Shown here: one piece after another, positions 15,215-23,562 of the stretch | Layout of the letters: every line of letters starts with the position of its first letter | Numbering within the stretch: position 1 is the stretch's first letter | Source of the DNA: G963677485 sp964519405 | GTDB lineage: Bacteria; Armatimonadota; HRBIN16 | DNA: 30,001 bases | Assembly (NCBI GenBank): GCA_964519405.1 | Contig: CAZFLA010000025.1 | Span: 1-30,001, forward strand | Direction of reading: 5' to 3' | Notes under the pieces: model-generated | The model's input: the letters and a program-made list of their open reading frames with translations, nothing else | Told to the model about the DNA's origin: nothing | Database searches by the model: none | Translations under genes and position numbers: made by a program

Positions 15215-16447
15215 TTACGGCACATCTGGAGGATTAGTGGGTTTCTTTGGATCCCAGTAATATCCTACTTTCCCCTTTCTTACAAGATCATTGGTAATAT
15301 GACTGACTGTAACCGAGCGGGCATCAGCAATGACACTGCGGTCCTGTAAAGCATCGTTAAGCACTCGAAGCTTGGCATCGAGGGCTGTGCCATCACCTAA
15401 GTGTACAATCATCCCAGTTTCCATATTAAAGCATAATTGGCCAGAAGGGTCAACTACGATGCTTTTAACCTTAAAATGGTATTTTGGCAACACTTCTGTA
15501 ATCGTTCGTATGGCCGCTTTCATCGAATCTCCAGGTGCCCGAACAGTCATCAGCTGCCCAGGGAAGGCGAATTCAATTAAGCTTCTATTAAGTAATGCCA
15601 GCTCATCACCTTCCAGCATCAACAGGGCATCATTCCTCAGATTTTGCGGAACTTCCGTGTATCGCTGAATGCCATCTTTAGTGATTAAGCCTTTTTGAAC
15701 GATCTTGTTGAGGTCGTTAGTTAAGCTGATGGTGGCATCCATACTATTGGGTCGGCCTTTTACAGCATCGAACAGCTTACGTGTCTCTTTGCTGACATGT
15801 TGACCGATGCTGCGCCTTAGGTCTCTTTTTTTCAGTGTTTTGTCTGTTAGGGCTGCGAATAAGTCGTTCGGCTTTAACACATCCGTACGGTTGAAGCTTA
15901 CACCATCAAACATATTGCGGCCGAGGTACAACTCAAGCGGTGTTTGGATCTCTATGCGCGGCAGTCCACCAGGATTAATAAGCTTAGCAAACAGAATACC
16001 GTCAGGATCCATCATATACATCTGGTAGTGCTTGCCTTGAGGCGTGATTATTGGGGCTATCACGGCTGCGATGGGCTTTCGCTCTGAAATCCTCACGATA
16101 ACATTACCTACCCAGCCCCATGATACCGAAACATCGTAAACTGGAGCGAAGCACTTGAGCCTGTTCTCTTTAACAGATGGACGCCACATAAGCCAGTTCT
16201 GCCCTTTGCGAAACCGCAGGCTGCGCTCGATTTGGTTAGGCTGGATTATATGGTTGCCAACAACTTTGATGTTTTTGATGACCATACCCGGACTTGTCAA
16301 CAACGCGGCGATTACTTCAATCCATAATACAGTCATGCCCAATTTGTTATAGACACGGCAGTCAAACGGCTTCTTCTTCCGGCGTTTTTTCTGGGAAGCG
16401 TCGTAATATTTGCGGTTTCCTCCTCGCGGGTAAATAATTTCAGCCAT
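15215..16447 (-). CDS. ftsQ: FtsQ/DivIB-type division protein with POTRA domain, unusually long
   Basis: The short basic cytoplasmic tail (KKRRKKK, 20-26) is followed by one membrane segment (about 37-52). A POTRA domain begins at VIKNIKVVGNHII and includes KGQNWLMWRPS and VSWGWVGNVIVRISERKPIAAVI (about 56-130), the standard FtsQ/DivIB layout. FtsQ bridges the inner-membrane septal enzymes and the FtsL/FtsB complex. At 410 residues it is well above the usual 240-300. The extra length appears to be a charged region between about 185 and 300, inside the beta domain, before a more typical end (MIVHLGDGTALDAKLRVLNDAL). It starts 9 bases after the ddl stop. Confidence 0.85.
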   Translation of the reverse strand: MAEIIYPRGGNRKYYDASQKKRRKKKPFDCRVYNKLGMTVLWIEVIAALLTSPGMVIKNIKVVGNHIIQPNQIERSLRFRKGQNWLMWRPSVKENRLKCFAPVYDVSVSWGWVGNVIVRISERKPIAAVIAPIITPQGKHYQMYMMDPDGILFAKLINPGGLPRIEIQTPLELYLGRNMFDGVSFNRTDVLKPNDLFAALTDKTLKKRDLRRSIGQHVSKETRKLFDAVKGRPNSMDATISLTNDLNKIVQKGLITKDGIQRYTEVPQNLRNDALLMLEGDELALLNRSLIEFAFPGQLMTVRAPGDSMKAAIRTITEVLPKYHFKVKSIVVDPSGQLCFNMETGMIVHLGDGTALDAKLRVLNDALQDRSVIADARSVTVSHITNDLVRKGKVGYYWDPKKPTNPPDVP

Positions 16448-16456
16448 GGTTAAACA

Positions 16457-17446
16457 CTACGCCTCGTAGGCAGCCATTGTAAGTAGATTTTGCACCAAAG
16501 CTTCCATATTCATACCAACATGTTGGGCAGCTCGTGGTACCAGCGATGTTGAGGTCATGCCTGGTATCGTGTTGATCTCCAAAAACACAATGTCATTACT
16601 CTCAGGAATCCAGAAAAAGTCGCTGCGCGTTACTCCTGTGCATCCAAGCGTGCTGTGCACTAATGCTGATAGCCTTTGGCACTCTGCCTCCACCTCTGCC
16701 GGAATGCGTGCCGGTATAATTTCATTTGTGGCGCCTGGAGTGTATTTCCGTTCAAAATCGTAGAAACCACCCTCTGGAACTATCTCCACAGACGGAAGCC
16801 TATCAGGGTCTACTCCGCCTATCACGGGGGTGCTCAGTTCGATACCAGTAACTAGTGGTTCAATGATGAGCGTATCGCCTGTCGCCAGCGACTCTTTGAT
16901 GGCGGGTATGAGCTCCTGCTGGTTTTTCGCCCGTGTGACACCTAGTGAGCTTCCGCTGAGTACAGGCTTTATGATAACCGGATAGCCCAACTCTTCTGTC
17001 TTGCTGATGACATCATCCCAGTTGAGATGAGCGGCATTTACGACGACATCGGGATTCATGGGCACGCCAAATGGTGCCATCAACCGTTTTGTAGTCAGTT
17101 TGTTCATGCCCGCTGCGCTTGCGGCGACACCCGAGCCTGTGTATGGAATGCACATTAAGTTCAGCACGGCTTGAATCTGTCCGTCTTCACCTGGTGAGCC
17201 ATGAAAAGCGAGGTAGACTACATCAGGCTTGTTCTCTTTCAGTCGATTGACCAGTTCACATAATCCCACGACATGTTCGGCATCGCTTGTGATTCCCCAT
17301 TCGGCGGCTTTTGCTTCATCGAACACAACATCCAACGCTGTGGTGTTGTGCCCTAAATTGTGCAGCGCTTGCAGAACATTAGCACCGCTTTTCAGCGAAA
17401 TGCTGCGTTCGCCGGAATTACCGCCCATAAGAAGCCAAACATTCAT
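16457..17446 (-). CDS. ddl: D-alanine--D-alanine ligase
   Basis: This 329-residue ATP-grasp enzyme has MGGNSGERSISLKSG (7-21) with the catalytic Glu13, and the serine-rich loop PVLSGSSLGV for ATP binding. GCTGVTRSDFFW and FLEINTIPGMTSTSLVP carry the metal- and substrate-binding residues. It joins two D-alanines in the cytosol to make the dipeptide MurF adds to the UDP-MurNAc-tripeptide. Its ATG overlaps the murC stop (TAATG), and GAGGAG lies upstream. The length is a little above the common 305-320. Its place after murC, with no murB, is a notable feature of the cluster. Confidence 0.95.
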   Translation of the reverse strand: MNVWLLMGGNSGERSISLKSGANVLQALHNLGHNTTALDVVFDEAKAAEWGITSDAEHVVGLCELVNRLKENKPDVVYLAFHGSPGEDGQIQAVLNLMCIPYTGSGVAASAAGMNKLTTKRLMAPFGVPMNPDVVVNAAHLNWDDVISKTEELGYPVIIKPVLSGSSLGVTRAKNQQELIPAIKESLATGDTLIIEPLVTGIELSTPVIGGVDPDRLPSVEIVPEGGFYDFERKYTPGATNEIIPARIPAEVEAECQRLSALVHSTLGCTGVTRSDFFWIPESNDIVFLEINTIPGMTSTSLVPRAAQHVGMNMEALVQNLLTMAAYEA

Positions 17447-18831
17447 TACTTACTGATCTCCTCGTCGTTCTTCGATAACATTTCATATACCCACTGTGCG
17501 GTTTGATTTAACTCGCCGGCACCAACAGTCACTAGGGTATCTCCGGGTTTTAATAGATTTACTAAGATATCAACTGCACTCTTCGGTGTATCTGCAACCG
17601 TCACCTGCAAGTTGGGGTTGTATTTGCCTACGGCTTCTGCAAGACTCTGGCTGGTTATGCCAGGGAAGTCCTCTGCGCGTTCCCTCGCCGGATAGATGTT
17701 CACCAGCACCAACTCATCGCAGCCTGTTGCCAGTGTTTGCGCAAACTGATCGAAGAAATCCGATGTTCGGCTGAAAAGATGCGGTTGAAAGGCGGCGACT
17801 AAACGCCCCGTGACGACCTCGCGAAAACTCTGAAGCATTGCATTCACTTCGGTGGGGTGGTGTGCATAGTCATCATATATGTCGACGCCTGCGGCGCTGC
17901 CAATGAATTGTTGACGGCGATCCACTCCATGGAACAGCGCCAATCCGCTGGTGACTTGCTCAGGGGTGAAGCCTAACTGCAGCCCTAATGCGGCTGCTAG
18001 TGCGGCATCGGCTTTGTTTTGCATTCCGAATGTGTAAAGGCGGATATCATACCATTTGGCATCGGCACCGCATATGCTGATGCCATTTTGAATGGGCTTC
18101 CAGCGGATATCGGCATTCTCTGCCATACCTACGGTTACCAGTTTAGCGGGTTGATTTGAACCAACAGACATCGCTTTCGCGTCGTCTGCAGGCACTACGA
18201 TAACGCCTTCCGGGCTAACCTGCGACAAGAACTGCCGGTATGCATCTACCATGTTTTGTTCAGTGTGGTAATAATCCAAATGATCTGCTTCTACGTTAGT
18301 GACGATGGCTGCATATGGATGCAGATCGAGGAATGAGCCGTATGCTTCACAGGCTTCTACCGCTACGAAGTCACCGGAACCCAGCCGCCAGTTTCCGCCG
18401 TATCGCTGAACATCGCCGCCGATGACAACCGATGGGTCGGTGTTCGCAGCTTCTAAAATAGCTGAAAGCATACCGGTTGTGGTGGTCTTACCATGTGTTC
18501 CGGTTACCGCCAGCCCCTTTTGAGCGTGCATTAACAGATTAAGGGCTTCGGATCTTCGCAGTATTTGAATTCCTGCTTGTTGTGCCGCAACCAGCTCAGG
18601 ATTGTCTGGCTTAATAGCCGCGGTGATCACCAAGGCGTCAATGTTTTCTACATGGGCAGCATCATGGCCAACAGCTACTTCAATTCCTACAGACTGAAGA
18701 CGACGCACCATAGGGGTGTCGTAGGCGTCGCAGCCTGAAATGTGCCATCCTTGACGGTGCAGTATCTGGGCGATCCCGCTCATTCCGATACCGCCGATAC
18801 CCATGAAATGCACTCTGCTGTTGATATCCAT
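17446..18831 (-). CDS. murC: UDP-N-acetylmuramate--L-alanine ligase
   Basis: The ATG at 18831 begins MDINSRVHFMGIGGIGMSG, the classic MurC N-terminus; longer readings upstream run into murG. This gives 461 residues. Motifs include the Rossmann GIGGIGMSG, the ATP loop GTHGKTT (111-117), EADHLDYY, and YDDYAHHPTEV near 330, which helps bind the amino-acid substrate. MurC adds L-alanine to UDP-MurNAc. The start overlaps the murG stop as TAATG, and AAGGAGGT sits at the end of murG, so translation is coupled. Confidence 0.97.
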   Translation of the reverse strand: MDINSRVHFMGIGGIGMSGIAQILHRQGWHISGCDAYDTPMVRRLQSVGIEVAVGHDAAHVENIDALVITAAIKPDNPELVAAQQAGIQILRRSEALNLLMHAQKGLAVTGTHGKTTTTGMLSAILEAANTDPSVVIGGDVQRYGGNWRLGSGDFVAVEACEAYGSFLDLHPYAAIVTNVEADHLDYYHTEQNMVDAYRQFLSQVSPEGVIVVPADDAKAMSVGSNQPAKLVTVGMAENADIRWKPIQNGISICGADAKWYDIRLYTFGMQNKADAALAAALGLQLGFTPEQVTSGLALFHGVDRRQQFIGSAAGVDIYDDYAHHPTEVNAMLQSFREVVTGRLVAAFQPHLFSRTSDFFDQFAQTLATGCDELVLVNIYPARERAEDFPGITSQSLAEAVGKYNPNLQVTVADTPKSAVDILVNLLKPGDTLVTVGAGELNQTAQWVYEMLSKNDEEISK

Positions 18832-19921
18832 TAGCCAACGACCTCCTTGATGACTTCTATAATACGCTCGCAGGCGTTGGGTTTTGACCACAGCTTAACA
18901 GCGGCCCCCATGGCATCCAGCATTTCGATGTCCTGGGTGACTGCGACCTGGCCGNNNNNNNNNNTGGATTGTTCAGCAGCTGCGATAGGGTATCGTATAA
19001 AGACTCTGCAGTTAGTTTATCCTGCGGTGTAACAATAACCCCGCCGGAATACTGCATCTGTACCGCGTTTGCATGTTGATGGTTAGCATAGGCATACGGA
19101 TAGGGCACCAACACGGCTGGCGTGCCTGAGATAGCAGCTTCCGTACAGCTGCCAGCCCCGCTCCTGCCTAGAAGCAGATCGGCACACACATAAGCCGCGG
19201 CCATTTGTTCTGCTGACAAGTATTCTATGGGGTGGTATGCAGGATGCTTCAATGTATCGTCTGACTTGTTCGTGCCTGTCTGATGCACTATCTGAAATCC
19301 CTGCTCAAGAAGTCCAGGCGCAGCAGCGACCATGAGTTGGTTCAATGCCAAGGCACCCTGACTTCCACCTTGAACGAAGAGTGTGCGCTTATCTGGATCG
19401 AGCGATAGTGTCTTCATTGCCTCGGTTTTAGCTGGTAAGCTGAGGAACTGCCGCCGCAGCGGAAAACCGGTGCACACCACTTTGGGAGCGTGAAACTCGT
19501 CTGCGGTATTCTCAAATGTTAAGCAAACGGCTTGGCTGTATTTGCTGAGCAGTTTATTGGTGCGCCCAGGTACGGCGTTGCCTTCGTGTATGATGAGTTT
19601 ACCTTTGGCTAACCCTTGGGCCAAGGCTGCTGAAGCCGCTGAAAAGCCGCCAAAGCAAACCACAGCGTCTGGTTGATATTTCGATATAACCCTGCGAGCG
19701 TCAACGAGTGATTTCACCACCCATGGAAAGTTGCGTCCGCTCCAAGCCCGTGACTTCACTGCGAAGAACTGGTAACCCAGTTTTGGAATTTCCCGTCCTT
19801 CGATACGGCTTGGATCACCTACAAAGGCGACCTCATGACCTAACGCCATCAGCGTTTCACCCACACTTAACGCCGGGCTTAAATGTCCTCCGGTGCCACC
19901 CCCAGCCATCAATAACTTCAT
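18831..19921 (-). CDS. murG: UDP-GlcNAc--lipid I N-acetylglucosaminyltransferase, interrupted by an assembly gap
   Basis: The N-terminal GGGTGGHLSPALSVGE (8-23), LFVQGGSQGALALN and RSGAGSCTEAAISGTPAVLVPYP identify MurG, the peripheral membrane enzyme that turns lipid I into lipid II. The reading frame is broken at a run of 10 Ns (18955-18964). In the frame that continues straight across, the sequence after the gap is meaningless (ARSQSPRTSK). In another frame the same DNA reads GQVAVTQDIEMLDAMGAAVK and ends IEVIKEVVG at a stop (18831-18833), a believable MurG tail that meets murC as TAATG. The Ns therefore stand for a gap of unknown size rather than a true mutation. The start overlaps the ftsW stop as TAATG. 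Confidence 0.93.
18955..18964. other. Assembly gap (10 Ns) inside murG
   Basis: Ten undetermined bases. The true reading frame differs on the two sides, so the real number of missing bases is not 10, or else the flanks contain an error. Confidence 0.99.
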
Positions 19922-21162
19922 TAAAATCTTCGGCCTTTCCGCGGCTGTCTTACCGCCGTTGCTCCATAATCATTGGCATTTCTTGTTGACTTATTCTTCG
20001 GCTTTCCGTCTCCGTAGATCACAGCACATGCAATGCCGATGGCTATAATATTCATCATGATTGCTGTGCCTCCGCTGCTTGCAAAAGGCAACGGGAATCC
20101 TGTAGGAGGCAGAAAATTGAGCACTACCAACATATTCAAACCAGACTGCATAAGAAACCACATACCAATGCCCACACCAATGAGCATCGTGTATCGGCTT
20201 TTTGCATAACGGGCCGCACCAATGATGCAGTGATAAGCCAATGTGAACAACAATAATGCAAAGATAATAGCGCCGATGAAACCTAGCTCTTCAGCGATAG
20301 TCGCGAAGGCATAATCCGTGTTCGCAGCAGGAATGTTCCATTTGAGGCGGCCTTGGCCCCATCCTACACCTAGGAAACCGGCCTTGCCCAGACCCATCAA
20401 GGTCTCTGCCGTCTGCATACCGGAACCGTCGAGATACTTCATGGGGTTGAACCATACCAGAATTCGTTCCATGCGATACGAGCCATGAACAAAAAGGGAA
20501 CCTATTAACAGGATAATCGCAAAAGCGAGACAAATAAGAGCATGCAGCGGTTCAGCACCAGCAATAATCCACAAAAGATACCCTATAACACCAATCACAA
20601 CAGCGGTTCCGAGATCTTTTTGGAGAAACATGATAAATAAGAAGGCAATGCCGATTGTAACCAAAGCAATGATGTAGCATTTGGGTCGTAGAGTGACCTT
20701 GTTTTTGCCAATGTTCACTCTGTTTGCTGGTTCTAATATTGCTGCAAGAACCATGATAAGGATGAGCTTCAAAAATTCTGATGGCTGTATAGAAACTGGA
20801 CCAACATTAATCCACCGAAAGGCATGGTTTCGTTCTGTGCCAAGACCTGGGATGCGCGGTCCAACCATACATAATAGCCCTATCAACATAAACGCAATTT
20901 GCCATGCTGCCGATTTCGTGTTTTCTATGCGTATGCGAAACACCCCAAACATCAACCATAATATGAGCAAACCAAATACGCCGGCGCCAAGCTGCATGCC
21001 GACTTCTTTCCATTCGCTATGGGTGCCACGCGAAAAGGAGGTGTTGAAAATGAAATAAATGCCAACTATGAACAAAATGAACGCTAGTATGACGATTCTA
21101 GACGCCCATGCAACGCGGTCACTGTATTTTCGAGCTGTCGCTGTTCTACTGTCAGCTGGCAT
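19921..21162 (-). CDS. ftsW: FtsW, SEDS-family septal peptidoglycan polymerase
   Basis: This is a membrane protein of 413 residues with about ten hydrophobic segments. Family motifs are RWINVGPVSIQPSEFLKL, FLQKDLGTAVVIG (with the conserved Asp), and near the end QSGLNMLVVLNFLPPTGFPLPFASSGG. SEDS proteins polymerise lipid II into glycan strands together with a class B penicillin-binding protein, here the FtsI in the same cluster. The chosen start (MPADSRTATARKYSD) overlaps the end of murD by 11 bases and follows GGAGGG; the longer open frame upstream lies inside murD. The C-terminal tail is very basic. Confidence 0.95.
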   Translation of the reverse strand: MPADSRTATARKYSDRVAWASRIVILAFILFIVGIYFIFNTSFSRGTHSEWKEVGMQLGAGVFGLLILWLMFGVFRIRIENTKSAAWQIAFMLIGLLCMVGPRIPGLGTERNHAFRWINVGPVSIQPSEFLKLILIMVLAAILEPANRVNIGKNKVTLRPKCYIIALVTIGIAFLFIMFLQKDLGTAVVIGVIGYLLWIIAGAEPLHALICLAFAIILLIGSLFVHGSYRMERILVWFNPMKYLDGSGMQTAETLMGLGKAGFLGVGWGQGRLKWNIPAANTDYAFATIAEELGFIGAIIFALLLFTLAYHCIIGAARYAKSRYTMLIGVGIGMWFLMQSGLNMLVVLNFLPPTGFPLPFASSGGTAIMMNIIAIGIACAVIYGDGKPKNKSTRNANDYGATAVRQPRKGRRF

Positions 21163-22549
21163 CAAAGCCCTCCAACGCCGAGACAATTTCCCTAAAGACC
21201 CGTCCACGATGTTCGAAGTTGGTGAACATACCAAAGCTTGCACATCCTGGCGCCAGAACCAGAGCATCGCCAGATACTAAATGCGAAAGTGCCATGTCAA
21301 CAGCTTGCTCCATACTGTCGGCCTGTTGAATCTGGCTCCATCCCGCTTGCATCAGTTTATTGGCGATGGCAGGACCATCCTGACCGATTGTAACCACACC
21401 CTTGCACCGCTGCTGCAGAACGGGCACCAACTGCTCAAACGGACTATCACACTTATCCAGACCGCCTAGTATGGCAGTGAACGGCCATTCTAGACCTCGC
21501 AAGCTTTCGATGACAGCTTCTAGGTTGCTGCACATGCTGTTGTTTATCATGCGAATACCATTCACACTGCCCACCAACTCCATGCGATGGGGTAGTGCGC
21601 GTATGGCGCTGATGCCTGACGACAACCGCAGCGGTTCGTCTATAAATGGCAGGCAAGCTGCCGCAGCGGCTGCTAGGTTGCGGCGGTTGTGAGCACCGAT
21701 GAGCTGGAAGTCAGCCACATCACAGATATGTTGTTGCTTCTTATCTAGGCGAAGATACAGACCTTGAGGTGTACACCAAACCGCATCGCAATCACCTGGT
21801 ACCGGCTGGTCGTCGAACAGCACCACGCGTGCATTGGTCTTCACGTAGTCGCGGATCTCGGGCTGCGCATAGGGTAGGATAGCGAAGTCGCTGGGCTGCA
21901 TCTGCGCAAACAGACGCGCTTTTGCGCGTGCATAAGCTTCCATATTAGGGTGCCTATTCAAGTGGTCGGGCGACAGGGTCGTCCACACACCCGCTCGCGG
22001 ACGAAAAGTGACAGTTTGTTCGAGTTGAAAACTGCTAATTTCAGCCACCAGCACATCGGCCGGACCGGCCTGCAGTGCGGCCTTGGTGAGCGTAAGCGCG
22101 ATATGGTCCGCCGCGATATTGCCGCACAGCAGCGCTCTGCGTCCGGCTGCGTTCAAAAGCTCGGCTGCGATCATTGCCGTTGTGCTTTTGCCGTTAGTGC
22201 CTGTGATGCCGATAAGCGGTGCTTCGCGAATTTGGTAGGCAAACTCCACTTCACCCCACACCGCAACCCCAGCGCTTTTGGCTTCTAGGATCATGGGGTG
22301 GTCTTCGGGAATGACCGGGCTGGTGATCAACAATCCGCAATCGTCTGGCAGGCTGCCAGTGTATTTCAGAAGCAGACGAACGCCTGCGTTCTTCAGCTCT
22401 GACATAAACGCTGGGTCGCTGGATAATGGGTCACTCTGATCAATGCCTATGGTACGGGCTCCTGCCCCCAATGCGACCAGAGCACGCATGATATCACTAC
22501 CACTGCGTGCTAGACCGAGTACCGTAATGTTGTTCTGGGGTAATATCAT
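21152..22549 (-). CDS. murD: UDP-N-acetylmuramoyl-L-alanine--D-glutamate ligase
   Basis: The 465-residue protein begins MILPQNNITVLGLARSGSD at an ATG that overlaps the mraY stop (ATGA). It has the Rossmann-type N-terminal domain with GLARSG, the ATP loop GTNGKST (117-123), a TTLSPDHLNRH segment, INNSMCSN (in place of the usual DSKATN) and a TAILGGLDK region. MurD adds D-glutamate to UDP-MurNAc-L-Ala in the cytosol. The normal 'NDSKATN' motif is changed to NNSMCSN, which is unusual, but the rest of the fold is intact. Confidence 0.95.
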   Translation of the reverse strand: MILPQNNITVLGLARSGSDIMRALVALGAGARTIGIDQSDPLSSDPAFMSELKNAGVRLLLKYTGSLPDDCGLLITSPVIPEDHPMILEAKSAGVAVWGEVEFAYQIREAPLIGITGTNGKSTTAMIAAELLNAAGRRALLCGNIAADHIALTLTKAALQAGPADVLVAEISSFQLEQTVTFRPRAGVWTTLSPDHLNRHPNMEAYARAKARLFAQMQPSDFAILPYAQPEIRDYVKTNARVVLFDDQPVPGDCDAVWCTPQGLYLRLDKKQQHICDVADFQLIGAHNRRNLAAAAAACLPFIDEPLRLSSGISAIRALPHRMELVGSVNGIRMINNSMCSNLEAVIESLRGLEWPFTAILGGLDKCDSPFEQLVPVLQQRCKGVVTIGQDGPAIANKLMQAGWSQIQQADSMEQAVDMALSHLVSGDALVLAPGCASFGMFTNFEHRGRVFREIVSALEGFDAS

Positions 22550-23562
22550 GAAAGCCTCATCCAAAATCCCAATGCTATGGCAATGCCCGCAAAAACCACA
22601 CCCCATATCCAAAACACGGGCACGATCTTTGTCTCCGCCCATCCGCTGAGCTCAAAATGATGGTGCAGCGGTGCCATGCGGAATATGCGTTTACCGCGCA
22701 GCTTGAAGGAACCCACTTGAAGCATCACAGACAGCGCCTCGGCAACAAACACGCCGCAGACGATAAGTCCGAGCAGCTCTTGTTTCATCATGATGGAGAT
22801 GCCTGCAAGCACGCCGCCTAATCCTAGTGAGCCCGTGTCACCCATAAACACTTTGGCGGGATGGCTGTTGTGTACCAAAAAACCTAGGCAGCTTCCTGCA
22901 ACCGCTCCGCAGAATGTGGTGAGCCAAGGTCGGAAGTCGTTCATGGGGTAGAGGGTGAACATCAAAGCGCCAAAAGCGGCGGCAGCGATGGCTGTTAACC
23001 CTGTGCATAAACCGTCAAGCCCATCCGCAAGGTTCACCGCGTTGGACATGCCTACTATGAGCAGCACTGCCAGCGGGTAATAAGCCCAACCGAGGTTAAT
23101 TGCTTTATCTGGGCTGATATTGACAATCGTCAGCGCCGGTCCGGCAGTCACGCCAAGATACACTACAAAAGCAGTCGCCACAGCAATCTGCAGTGCCAAT
23201 TTTTGGCGAGCTTTAAGGCCTAGATTTTTACCGCGTTTGACGATCAGAAAGTCATCGGCGAAGCCTATCGCACAACAGAGCACTGTTAGCAGTGCTAAGG
23301 CTGCTCTGTGGCTGTTCTCGAACTTACCGCCCATCACAATATTCGGAAACCCTACGCATGTTGCCAGCAGACCAATCACAAAACCCGTGATGATAATGAT
23401 GCCGCCCATAGTTGGCGTGCCAGCTTTTTTCATGTGCTGCTGAGGCGCGTCGGTGCTTATTGTCTGCTTGGCTTTAAGTCTGCGCAGCAAGCGAAGAATT
23501 GGTATCCCCAGGGCTGCGGAGGTTATCGTTGAGGCGATAAGCGCAACATAGAAGGCTGTCAT
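22546..23562 (-). CDS. mraY: Phospho-N-acetylmuramoyl-pentapeptide transferase
   Basis: The chosen start MTAFYVALIA overlaps the murF stop as TAATG and follows GGAGG; the longer open frame upstream lies inside murF. The protein has 338 residues with about ten membrane segments. Catalytic and signature residues are GTPTMGG (48-54), ADDF (102-105), NLADGLDG (177-184), FMGDTGSLGLGG (239-250) and PLHHHFE (298-304). MraY transfers phospho-MurNAc-pentapeptide to undecaprenyl phosphate, giving lipid I. Confidence 0.97.
   Translation of the reverse strand: MTAFYVALIASTITSAALGIPILRLLRRLKAKQTISTDAPQQHMKKAGTPTMGGIIIITGFVIGLLATCVGFPNIVMGGKFENSHRAALALLTVLCCAIGFADDFLIVKRGKNLGLKARQKLALQIAVATAFVVYLGVTAGPALTIVNISPDKAINLGWAYYPLAVLLIVGMSNAVNLADGLDGLCTGLTAIAAAAFGALMFTLYPMNDFRPWLTTFCGAVAGSCLGFLVHNSHPAKVFMGDTGSLGLGGVLAGISIMMKQELLGLIVCGVFVAEALSVMLQVGSFKLRGKRIFRMAPLHHHFELSGWAETKIVPVFWIWGVVFAGIAIALGFWMRLS

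Noticed and set aside
18834..18954. Apparent in-frame MurG tail crossing the N gap
   Set aside because: The residues after the Ns in that frame are unlike MurG, while another frame gives a normal MurG end.
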